A stretch of 42,072 nucleotides of DNA, taken from positions 1-42,072 of the forward strand of contig JALUUH010000081.1 in assembly GCA_027021445.1 (NCBI GenBank). Direction: 5' to 3'. The notes beneath the pieces are model-generated. The model saw only the letters and a list, made by a program, of their open reading frames with translations, did no database searches and was not told where the DNA came from. The stretch comes from Gammaproteobacteria bacterium (GTDB lineage: Bacteria > Pseudomonadota > Gammaproteobacteria > S012-40). Below, piece by piece: positions 17,135 through 23,772 of this stretch. Both the position numbers and the translations under genes were made by a program. Positions within the stretch are counted from its first letter, which is position 1. Each line of letters begins with the position of its first letter.

Positions 17135-18109
17135 CTAATACAGCTCATCTTCAATTTTTGCTTGTTTGATAATCTCCGAAAACGGGCTTTCGATGGTCTC
17201 CTCAAATGAACTGGAACCACCGTCCACCGTCTTCGGAAGCTCCGAACGCAGAGACAACTGGTTAGCCGCCTCTTTTTCGAGTGTTTGTGAAACCTGCTTG
17301 GATGTCAGCTCCGAAAGATACTTCTGATAAGCATCCCAGGATTCCTTGACGCTGTTGAGTCCTTTAGCAGCACCATAGGCGACGGCCGCATAAACAGTGG
17401 CTTCGTCGTTACCCTGATCAACAAGCTGCTTGATCTCCTCCTGCGCCCGCCTTTCCATCTCCTTCTGCTGAATGGTCTGATGAATCGGATCGGCCAGCTT
17501 TTCGGCAAGCGCCTTCTGGAGCTCCGGATTCTTCTCAATAGCGTCCAGAATCCAATCCGGAGAAAGATCAGGCTTCACCGCACTCAAATGCTGCTCAAGT
17601 TCTTTTTTGAACATCTTGTAGGCTCCTTCAGGATCAAATTCAGAATTGTAATAATCCAAAAAGTTGCGGAACTGCTTTCCTTCTTCGGAATCGGGGTCAA
17701 CACCAACACTGCGGATGGCTTCATCGGTCTCGTCCCGAGTAGCGTTCTCGGCTCCTCCTTTCGATTCCAGTTGCTCAAGAACTTGAGCCAGCTTGTCTTC
17801 AAGACTGGAAACAGCTTCCAGTCTTTCTTCAATGGTCTTAAATTTGTCAGCCAGTTCGGCGGTCTGTCCGATCTGATTTTTCAGAGCTCCGAGGTCACCG
17901 CTGAATTTTTTATACAGCTCATCATAGGCGTCAGCCAATCTGTCGGCGTCCAGTTTTCCATCCCTGGAAAAAACTTTCCTGGCATAAGATTCGCCTTTTT
18001 CCTCTTTTTGAGGAGGCTTTGGCGCCGAACGCACCTCTTTGAATTCATCGGAGGTATCCGGGAGCTCCTCCATCGTACCGCCCTGCTGAACTTTGGGATC
18101 GTCAGCCAT
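17135..18109 (-). CDS. capsid scaffolding protein
   Basis: 324 residues, rich in E, K, Q and A, almost all helical, with no cysteine. Residues ~40-60 read RKVFSRDGKLDADRLADAYD. A coiled coil (TIEERLEAVSSLEDKLAQVL) follows, with a further helix around LDAIEKNPELQKALAEKLAD. This composition, and position immediately before the major capsid gene, is typical of scaffolds. It should occupy the prohead interior and be lost on packaging. No protease is seen nearby. Confidence 0.8.
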   Translation of the reverse strand: MADDPKVQQGGTMEELPDTSDEFKEVRSAPKPPQKEEKGESYARKVFSRDGKLDADRLADAYDELYKKFSGDLGALKNQIGQTAELADKFKTIEERLEAVSSLEDKLAQVLEQLESKGGAENATRDETDEAIRSVGVDPDSEEGKQFRNFLDYYNSEFDPEGAYKMFKKELEQHLSAVKPDLSPDWILDAIEKNPELQKALAEKLADPIHQTIQQKEMERRAQEEIKQLVDQGNDEATVYAAVAYGAAKGLNSVKESWDAYQKYLSELTSKQVSQTLEKEAANQLSLRSELPKTVDGGSSSFEETIESPFSEIIKQAKIEDELY

Positions 18110-18195
18110 GTTACCACTCCTTATGTTTCAGGCCCAAAAGGGTTACCCTGATTTTTTATTACGGGGGTTCTCAAGATGAGAATTATCCCCGCCAT

Positions 18196-18238
18196 AAAAA
18201 AAGGCCGAACCAATCTCTTGAGAGTTTGATCCGGCCTT
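18196..18238 (-). terminator. rho-independent terminator ahead of scaffold gene
   Basis: AAGGCCG (18201-18207) pairs with CGGCCTT (18232-18238) around an internal CTC/GAG stem. On the minus strand the stem runs straight into T7 (18202-18196). Well formed. It lies between the small gene at 18283-18468 and the scaffold-capsid genes, so those must be reached by read-through or by a promoter in 18110-18195 that I could not identify. Confidence 0.75.
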
Positions 18239-18282
18239 CCACGGATGTGTGGATCAGGCTTAATTGTTGTTGGTATTATAAG

Positions 18283-18468
18283 CTAGCTCCACCGTGAACC
18301 TTTCTTGTAAATAGAAACATTCACGGAAGCAATTTTGCCTTCATTAAAATTTACTTCAATCTTTCCAGTAAACGTATTCTCAAAGAACATCTTACAGTCT
18401 TCGATAACTTCCCCGACCCTGCGGTAATCCTCAACAATGCGCTGTAGTTCATTGATGTCGTATTTCAT
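18283..18468 (-). CDS. small protein, unknown
   Basis: 61 residues. An N-terminal helix (INELQRIVEDYRRVGEVIED) is followed by a beta hairpin (TGKIEVNFNEGKIASVNVSI). No good ribosome site at ATG 18468. Last gene before the terminator at 18196-18238. Not recognised. Confidence 0.5.
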   Translation of the reverse strand: MKYDINELQRIVEDYRRVGEVIEDCKMFFENTFTGKIEVNFNEGKIASVNVSIYKKGSRWS

Positions 18469-18486
18469 TCAGAAGACCATCTATAA

Positions 18487-18699
18487 TTACCTTACCCGTT
18501 TACGCTTCTGCCCTTGCCCGTCATAACCCATATCCATATTATAAAAAGGAATTCCCTTCAAACGGAACATATGCGGATCATCGGTATTAACATCAAGATC
18601 AATCATTACCGTTCCGGAAGCTCTGTTATCAGACGGCCGCTTTGATTTCCGTCTATCAGGTTTTTCAATAGGTCCCATAATAATCATATGTTTCGGCAT
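18487..18699 (-). CDS. small basic protein after portal gene
   Basis: 70 residues, rich in K, R, D and P with two basic clusters (PDRRKSKRPSDNRASG and GQKRKRVR at the end). AAGGAG lies 6 bases before the ATG. It may bind DNA or act in head assembly. No family known to me. Confidence 0.55.
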   Translation of the reverse strand: MPKHMIIMGPIEKPDRRKSKRPSDNRASGTVMIDLDVNTDDPHMFRLKGIPFYNMDMGYDGQGQKRKRVR

Positions 18700-18727
18700 T
18701 CTAAACTCCTTATAAATTTAATTAATT

Positions 18728-20596
18728 TCAAGGAATTGCGGTTCCATTTTGCCCGCCACCGCCGGCAGCATTGACGGCTTTAGCCAATGTTTCAAGAGCT
18801 TTAAGTTCCTGTTCACCGCCTCTCTGGCCTTTGATGATTTCCTGTGCCTGCCTGACCCGCTCGGCCATAATAGAGGCGTTGGGAAGCCCGCTGTTCTCAA
18901 TAAGCATATCAAGAATATAAACGCCGATATCAGGAATATTGCGTACAAGCTCAAGCATGGTAAGAAACGTCTGCTGCTGATTGGTCATGTCGGCATTGCT
19001 CAAGCGGAGTTCAATATCAAATTCTCCCTCCTCAAGCCTCGTCGGCCACGAGCCGATAATACCGTAGTACTGATCCAGAAGCCGTATTTCAGCAGGACTG
19101 CCGTTGACGAGAACAGCAAATTCAGGCTGTACATCGCCCTGTTCCCTCGCGACTTTCTCCAGAAAACCATACTGATCACGGGATATGCGAAAGAGCTTGT
19201 TGGCAGGAAAGAATTTTCGCATAAGGTGAAGGAGTTTGCGGTAGTGAAGTTTGATAGTGCGCTCAAAGTTATCGAGACCCGTTTGCAGACCAATAGCAGC
19301 CTGCGACCGTGCGGCATTAAACACCACACCGGAAGTGCTGGATTTCAACTGTCCCAGAAGAGTTTCTGTAATGCCGACTAAATCCTGAAGCTCTCTCATA
19401 GACATCTGATAAAGCTGCGCCATAGCCGCAACAGCACTATAGTAAGGACTGGTATCCTGAAACTTCACACCGTTAATGTCGCTAACCTTGTATGCACCGC
19501 CGACGGCACTCATGTGAGCAATATCCGTCTCCGACAGTCCCGATGTTTCATCATAAAAGATGAGCCCTTTAGGAGCTCTGCCAAAAAGGTTGCGCATATC
19601 CGACCGGTTGGCGTTGACTTCATCCTGCTGTGATCTCAATTGGTGTGTCATGGAGACATCCTGTCCCATAGCAAAGTAAGGCGAATAGCGGGTAATATCA
19701 AACATTCCTTTATCAGCAAGAAACGGATGAAGCTTATGCTCAAGAAGAAGTGTTCCCGTCAGTCTGGCAACGTAGGTGATAGGTTTTGAATCCACAAATA
19801 CGTTAAACCCAGCCTGCGCAGCTTCGGAAACATCCCGCTTTGTCCGTAAGTTCTCGAGAATCTCCCCGTCTTCCGGCCTATAAGCCCAGATAAACTTCTC
19901 ATAATTCTTATACTGAATATCCAGAACATTAACCCTGCGCCGTCCAGATACGGTACGGATAAACCGCCTATCTTTAGGGTCAATACGGGTATCAATCTGG
20001 GTTTTGATAAGTTCCCGCTCTTCAGGGGTGTCGGCAAAAATAGTGAGAACTTCCTCCTCCCACAGCCAGTTGTTTACAATAACAAAACGATGTCCGCTGT
20101 CATCGTATGTTACGGCTGTCGGGTCTTCATAAACATCGCGGGGATCGAGGGCAATCTGTTCAATTTTCGGCCATAATCCGTGAAACCTTACCCGCCAGCG
20201 GATATGAGAACGGTCGCCGATCTGGGCATTGGCGTAAAGATCACTCTGAACATAGGGAGCATTGGTTTCACTATCAATACTATGAATGGCAAGAGACAAA
20301 AGATCGGCAAGAAGCGGGTCGGAACCCCTGCCTACAGGAAAAGCACGAGCTTGCTGCCTGACCAGACGTTGATACCCCGTAAGCGCATTAAGAAAACGGA
20401 AAACCAGATTATACGTAATCAGAGGCCGCTTTTCCTGATTGGCCTTGAGGCGCTGTTCCTCCGTCCAGTGCCCGTAACCGGAATAGTAATGGAGGTTCTC
20501 ATCGACCATCTGATGATTGGCTTGTGCCGCCGTATAGGCGTCGTTGTAATAGCTCAAAAGTTTATCAATGAGCTTTTTATCCTGATCTGGTATCAC
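18728..20596 (-). CDS. portal protein, P22-like
   Basis: 622 residues, the usual size for P22-type portals. Marks: residues ~10-60 with YYNDAYTAAQANHQ, then HWTEEQRLKANQEKRPLITY and NLVFRFLNALTGYQR, then RQQARAFPVGRG. The central WLWEEEVLTIFADTPEERE and IALDPRDVYEDPTA segments fit the clip/wing. SSTSGVVFNAARSQAAIGLQ is the long helix region. GTG start at 20596 overlaps the upstream stop (GTGA). Forms the dodecameric DNA gate at one capsid vertex and docks the terminase. Confidence 0.85.
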   Translation of the reverse strand: MIPDQDKKLIDKLLSYYNDAYTAAQANHQMVDENLHYYSGYGHWTEEQRLKANQEKRPLITYNLVFRFLNALTGYQRLVRQQARAFPVGRGSDPLLADLLSLAIHSIDSETNAPYVQSDLYANAQIGDRSHIRWRVRFHGLWPKIEQIALDPRDVYEDPTAVTYDDSGHRFVIVNNWLWEEEVLTIFADTPEERELIKTQIDTRIDPKDRRFIRTVSGRRRVNVLDIQYKNYEKFIWAYRPEDGEILENLRTKRDVSEAAQAGFNVFVDSKPITYVARLTGTLLLEHKLHPFLADKGMFDITRYSPYFAMGQDVSMTHQLRSQQDEVNANRSDMRNLFGRAPKGLIFYDETSGLSETDIAHMSAVGGAYKVSDINGVKFQDTSPYYSAVAAMAQLYQMSMRELQDLVGITETLLGQLKSSTSGVVFNAARSQAAIGLQTGLDNFERTIKLHYRKLLHLMRKFFPANKLFRISRDQYGFLEKVAREQGDVQPEFAVLVNGSPAEIRLLDQYYGIIGSWPTRLEEGEFDIELRLSNADMTNQQQTFLTMLELVRNIPDIGVYILDMLIENSGLPNASIMAERVRQAQEIIKGQRGGEQELKALETLAKAVNAAGGGGQNGTAIP

Positions 20597-21150
20597 GGAT
20601 AGCCATCCCCGAATAAGTAATCCACAGCTTTAACCAGAAAAGGATCAATGTTAACATTAACCCCAAAACCAATATCCCCCGTTGTAATATAGGAAAACGG
20701 CGCTATCATCTTTAAAGGGTAATAACCGATAAGATAAAGATTCATTTTTGACGACAGCGAATACGCCATGCCGGCATAAAAAAGAGGCCTTGATGGTTTT
20801 CTTTCGTAGATTTTAACCTTTGCATCCCTGACCTTGATCCTACCGTTACGGTAATAGAGCTCACTTTCCCATCCATTGTTTCCTTCCCTGACAACAATAA
20901 CAGGCCTCATAACAGTCCATAGCTTGTAGAAATGAAGCCTGTAAGGTGGAACAACAGAATACACACCAGAAACAAAGGTGTTTCCGTCGTCAAGGAATGA
21001 CTTAAACCTTGCCCATCTCGAGTTAAGGGTGTCATGGATGCAAACATAAACGGTATCGTAGACGTAAATTTTGGTTGTTGTGTTGGTTTGCGAATAACCA
21101 TGGCTTACAAAAAGGGCAAGAAGAAAAATGTAAAAGACAAAAGCCCTCAA
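20593..21150 (-). CDS. exported beta-rich protein between packaging genes
   Basis: 185 residues. TTG start at 21150 overlaps the upstream stop (TTGA). Strong signal sequence (AFVFYIFLLALFVSHGYS, then Q). The mature part has alternating strands (LYYRNGRIKVRDAKVKIYER ... LFYAGMAYSLSSKMNLYLIG) that could form a small membrane barrel or porin-like fold. Finding an exported protein between portal and HU-like genes is unusual. Function unknown. Confidence 0.55.
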   Translation of the reverse strand: MRAFVFYIFLLALFVSHGYSQTNTTTKIYVYDTVYVCIHDTLNSRWARFKSFLDDGNTFVSGVYSVVPPYRLHFYKLWTVMRPVIVVREGNNGWESELYYRNGRIKVRDAKVKIYERKPSRPLFYAGMAYSLSSKMNLYLIGYYPLKMIAPFSYITTGDIGFGVNVNIDPFLVKAVDYLFGDGYP

Positions 21151-21608
21151 GTTTCCTTTTTCTTGTAATTGGTAACAATCAAGTTTCTTAAATGCCTGTA
21201 GGCAATATCAATGTCATACGACCGGATTTTGCGCATGTTCTCAACATCATAAGCCAAAAGAAGCACACGGATCGACGGCATAAAAGCGATATTAATGGGA
21301 AGCTTTTTTCTGTATCTATGCTTTGTCAGATAAACAGTTCCGAGTCTCGGTATCCATAGCCACCCTTCTCTTAAGAGAACAGCCAACATGGCATACCAGA
21401 CAATATCCAGAACAATAAACGCTTCTTTCTTGGTCAGGTCTGTTAGCGTATAGAGAAAATCAGCAATCATATTCTGATGCTGTGAAGCAATATATCTCGA
21501 CCTCTTACGCAGTTCCCTGACCTCACGATCCTCATAGAGTGTGTCTTTGAGGTAGTTATACGCTTCTTCGGCGTTTTTTCTTGCCAGCCTTCGCCATCGT
21601 ATTAGCAC
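21147..21608 (-). CDS. HU/IHF-like DNA-binding protein, divergent
   Basis: 153 residues (GTG start at 21608). After a basic helical N-terminal extension of ~45 residues, the rest follows the HU fold: helices IADFLYTLTDLTKKEAFIVL and IVWYAMLAVLLREGW, the turn IPRLGTVYL (GxG-like hinge), a basic arm HRYRKKLPINIAF, and the closing FMPSIRVLL (normally FKPSxxLK). HU-like proteins bend DNA. Inside a packaging cluster it may help condense or package DNA. The long extension and poor arm are atypical. The start overlaps the previous gene by 53 bp. Confidence 0.6.
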   Translation of the reverse strand: MLIRWRRLARKNAEEAYNYLKDTLYEDREVRELRKRSRYIASQHQNMIADFLYTLTDLTKKEAFIVLDIVWYAMLAVLLREGWLWIPRLGTVYLTKHRYRKKLPINIAFMPSIRVLLLAYDVENMRKIRSYDIDIAYRHLRNLIVTNYKKKET

Positions 21609-21750
21609 GTTTACCCCGCTTTCGTGGTTCTGGTTTTAATCCGGTACTTGCTGCACAAATCGCAAAAGCAGCCTGTTTTTTCGTTTGCCCAGGCCGTGGT
21701 TTTACTTTTTTCGCAACTTTACGCACACAGCGCATCAAGCGTTTTGGCAT
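21556..21750 (-). CDS. small basic lysine/arginine-rich protein
   Basis: 64 residues from ATG 21750, overlapping the upstream stop (TAATG). Sequence MPKRLMRCVRKVAKKVKPRP, then a TKKQAAFAICAASTG motif seen in small phage proteins, and a very basic end (KKKRRRSV). A nucleic-acid-binding or packaging accessory role is plausible. Family name not known to me. Confidence 0.6.
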   Translation of the reverse strand: MPKRLMRCVRKVAKKVKPRPGQTKKQAAFAICAASTGLKPEPRKRGKRANTMAKAGKKKRRRSV

Positions 21751-22133
21751 TACCACACCTTTCCGGCATAACGCTTAAGACTCGGCGGCAAATGATGCTT
21801 CGGAACGGGATGGTTTGCCTTTCCGTTGAAATCCGGTACCAGAGGCTCATAAATCCAGCCCTTCCGTAACCGGATACGCTTATCACCCCGCTCGGCACCG
21901 CAATGGGGGCATATAGCGATCATAGAATACGCCACACCTTCGGTAACTGGAGGATCAAACGACTTTGAAACCACACGCTTACACTGTTCGCAAATCCTCG
22001 CCGAATACCGGATGCGGCGGTTATCTTTTCTTTCCAACGGTGCTCCTAACTCCCGATCTATTTCTTCTTGTGTGGGTGACACGTACCCTCGTTCTTCCAC
22101 GCCCAAAAATCCTCCGTTCAACGATGAAATCAT
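21750..22133 (-). CDS. zinc-ribbon protein of the packaging cluster
   Basis: 127 residues if begun at ATG 22133. Four cysteines form a ribbon: C-E-Q-C and C-P-H-C, about 26 residues apart. The C-terminal half has LRKGWIYEPLVPDFNGKANH and basic HLPPSLKRYAGK. No good ribosome site is seen for 22133. The reading frame from 22185 (a coupled start) would join this one after a one-base shift near 22102-22109, giving one protein of ~143 residues. That longer reading may be the true gene. Confidence 0.6.
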   Translation of the reverse strand: MISSLNGGFLGVEERGYVSPTQEEIDRELGAPLERKDNRRIRYSARICEQCKRVVSKSFDPPVTEGVAYSMIAICPHCGAERGDKRIRLRKGWIYEPLVPDFNGKANHPVPKHHLPPSLKRYAGKVW

Positions 22134-22185
22134 CTACACCTTTCGCCCCAATAACAGGTGTCCCACCAGCCTTATACGTAGCCAT
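22021..22185 (-). CDS. capsid N-arm-like small ORF, may be frameshifted onto zinc ribbon
   Basis: ATG 22185 overlaps the stop of the upstream 55-residue gene (TGATG), supporting a genuine start. The first 25 residues, MATYKAGGTPVIGAKGVDDF then IVERR, closely match the major capsid start MAYVTGGTPVTGAKGLEQLL then VDRR. After that the frame turns into an arginine-rich tail (GRGRTRVRVTHTRRNRSG) and stops at 22021 inside the zinc-ribbon gene. The tail looks like out-of-frame reading, so a frameshift into 21750-22133 is likely. Confidence 0.55.
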   Translation of the reverse strand: MATYKAGGTPVIGAKGVDDFIVERRIFGRGRTRVRVTHTRRNRSGVRSTVGKKR

Positions 22186-22352
22186 CAGTTCAGACAAATA
22201 TCCGACCAATCAAAAAACCCATACCGCTGAACGAATCTCACCCGATCAAGCTCACGGAAAAAGAGCTCAAGAAAGACCATTTCTTTCTCAAGTTCACGGA
22301 GATCAGAAAGGACCTCATCATCCTCTGAAAAATCTTTATCATCCCAATCCAA
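22185..22352 (-). CDS. first gene of late operon, small acidic helical protein
   Basis: 55 residues, TTG start at 22352 with GAGG 8 bases upstream. Sequence DWDDKDFSEDDEVLSDLREL, then a helix EKEMVFLELFFRELDRVRF, ending DWSDICLN. An in-frame stop lies four codons upstream of the TTG, so the start choice is narrow. Coupled to the next gene by TGATG. Directly follows the proposed late promoter. Function unknown; acidic helical shape could suit a scaffold helper or a regulator. Confidence 0.55.
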   Translation of the reverse strand: MDWDDKDFSEDDEVLSDLRELEKEMVFLELFFRELDRVRFVQRYGFFDWSDICLN

Positions 22353-22395
22353 GGCAATATCCTCATATTAATAAACCCGACACACCCTAAAAACT

Positions 22396-22466
22396 TTTAT
22401 ACAAAAATGTCAAGTCTTTTTTTAATAACCATGCAAAAACTTGCATAGTTATGCAATATATTGCAC
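22396..22466 (-). promoter_or_regulatory. late-operon promoter with four TGCA boxes at 10-bp spacing
   Basis: TGCA occurs at 22432, 22442, 22452 and 22462, exactly one helical turn apart, in the context ATGCAA / TTGCAT / ATGCAA / TTGCAC. Downstream on the minus strand lies TATAAA (22401-22396) with a poor -35 (TAAAAA) that abuts the last box. This is how pho-box-type activators replace a -35. Transcription would begin near 22389, ~37 nt before the first late gene. Likely bound by the PhoB-like protein of 25785-26171 (inference). Confidence 0.6.
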
Positions 22467-22510
22467 ACCTTTTATAATATTAAACGGAAGAATATGCAGG
22501 AGGGTTCAAA

Positions 22511-22545
22511 TAAAAAACCCCGTGATCAATGAAGACCACAGGGTT
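22511..22545 (-). terminator. rho-independent terminator before the late operon
   Basis: AACCCCGTG (22516-22524) pairs with CACAGGGTT (22537-22545), with one G-U pair on the minus strand, then T6. It ends transcripts from 23700-22732 and from the promoter at 22631, insulating the late promoter downstream. Surrounding region 22353-22731 (379 bp) has no convincing gene; it holds this terminator, the late promoter and a small promoter. Confidence 0.75.
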
Positions 22546-22602
22546 GGGATAGGGAGGATCACGCACGGAGAAGAAGACGGTATCCTCAAGAAGGGACACA
22601 CC

Positions 22603-22631
22603 AATATAAGCAATGGAAAGCAGGAATGCAA
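22603..22631 (-). promoter_or_regulatory. candidate sigma70 promoter for a short RNA
   Basis: On the minus strand TTGCAT (22631-22626), 17-nt spacer, TATATT (22608-22603). It lies after the stop of the 22732-23700 gene and ~60 bp before the terminator at 22545-22511, so it would make an RNA of ~85 nt. Confidence 0.4.
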
Positions 22632-22731
22632 GGAAAAGATGAATGTTGATTGAATAAGGTAGGTTTAGACATACCAACCCAAATTAAGCAGGGATCGGTC
22701 CTCGGTTAATAAATTTGTGCCCTTGTCGTTT

Positions 22732-23700
22732 CTATGGACGGCTGATAAAATTACCGTCCTCCTCAAGATAACCGACGGTTGTAATATAGCCGTCGTTATC
22801 CTGTTCAACAATAGGTTTAGGCCAGGCATAAGGGCTTGAATCACCGGCTGCTGTAATAGCTTGCTGAATATCCTGATCCGTCTCTAATAAAACTCCGTAT
22901 CTAACCTTAAGCTCATTGATATATGAGCGTCTGGCAAAGTTTTTTAGTTTTGATACTGGATCAGGTGGGTATAACCTGGCCCATTTTGGAGGTAAATCGG
23001 ACTCATCCACTGCTGTTCGTTCGTATATGGTGTAATCGAGTTCCTCTACAGGTCTGTAGGAAACACGAGGGTCGTCGTTTGTATCGACGGATCCCCGCTT
23101 CCCCACGGCATGGGTATCGGCCTTCTTGTGGGAAGTACCTGTGTCTCTTACTACAGATTCCTGTAAAGGCTCTATGGCTTCTCGAAAGAGTTTATTAAAT
23201 TCTTCTTTCCGATATGCATCCCATTCCGGGACTCTGTCTTCTACACCTACATAATGCGGTGCATCATTTTTGAAATAGATTTCTCCTGTTCTTGCATATT
23301 GAATCAGGATGGTGTAAATAACAGAAGGATCAACATCGAGTATTTTGGCAACATAATAAGGGGATGCGTTATACAGAAGATTTTCCTGGGAATAGGGTTT
23401 TAAGCTCTTGAGCTTGTGAATATAAAATTTGATAGCTTTCTTACGGTAGCGGGATACTGGAAGGTTATCGGCATAATGGGTATCATGATCATAGACGAGC
23501 TTGAAGACATTGGCTGGATCAGGTTTGTCTTTATCGCCAAAAGCCAGAAACGTGATTCTCATCTTTAAGGCCAGAATACGGCACATCTCAACGACGAGCT
23601 CACGTTCCTTAACCGAAAGCCAGCGTTTGGACTTCTGATTTTTCTTTTCGATAACCGGCTTCTTTAAGCGGTTCGGGATTTTATCCGATGGGATCGACAT
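22732..23700 (-). CDS. possible small terminase or phage regulator, HTH-like
   Basis: 322 residues from ATG 23700, chosen because a strong promoter (23764-23736) would start RNA near 23729, downstream of the earlier in-frame ATG 23745. AAGGAA lies just before ATG 23700. The N-terminus is basic (NRLKKPVIEKKNQKSKRW). Residues ~113-135 (SPYYVAKILDVDPSVIYTIL) resemble a helix-turn-helix. The C-terminal part is acidic. It has its own promoter and terminator, and lies just after the large terminase. It could be TerS or a DNA-binding regulator. No family recognised. Confidence 0.55.
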   Translation of the reverse strand: MSIPSDKIPNRLKKPVIEKKNQKSKRWLSVKERELVVEMCRILALKMRITFLAFGDKDKPDPANVFKLVYDHDTHYADNLPVSRYRKKAIKFYIHKLKSLKPYSQENLLYNASPYYVAKILDVDPSVIYTILIQYARTGEIYFKNDAPHYVGVEDRVPEWDAYRKEEFNKLFREAIEPLQESVVRDTGTSHKKADTHAVGKRGSVDTNDDPRVSYRPVEELDYTIYERTAVDESDLPPKWARLYPPDPVSKLKNFARRSYINELKVRYGVLLETDQDIQQAITAAGDSSPYAWPKPIVEQDNDGYITTVGYLEEDGNFISRP

Positions 23701-23735
23701 GATTTCCTTGTTCTTATAAGATGGTATCGGATAAA

Positions 23736-23764
23736 AAGATAACAAATTTTTGACGTGTTGTCAA
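23736..23764 (-). promoter_or_regulatory. strong sigma70-like promoter for 22732-23700
   Basis: TTGACA (23764-23759), 17-nt spacer, TATCTT (23741-23736) on the minus strand. Five of six -10 bases match consensus. Start of transcription expected near 23729, giving a ~29-nt leader. Lies between the terminase stop and this gene. Confidence 0.65.
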
Positions 23765-23772
23765 GGGTTATA

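Noticed and set aside
17480-18151. 223-codon plus-strand frame across the scaffold gene
   Set aside because: Antisense to a helical E/K-rich gene; F/L/R-rich product as expected from reverse reading. No supporting signals.
22405-22415. TTGACA on the minus strand as a -35 for the late operon
   Set aside because: The bases 17 nt downstream (TTAGGG) do not make a -10; the TATAAA with TGCA boxes is the better reading.
22480-22677. Minus-strand ORF with one hydrophobic stretch (IHLFLAFLLSIAYIGVSLL)
   Set aside because: It spans a strong terminator and a promoter, lacks a ribosome site, and has no homologous look. Possible but not supported.
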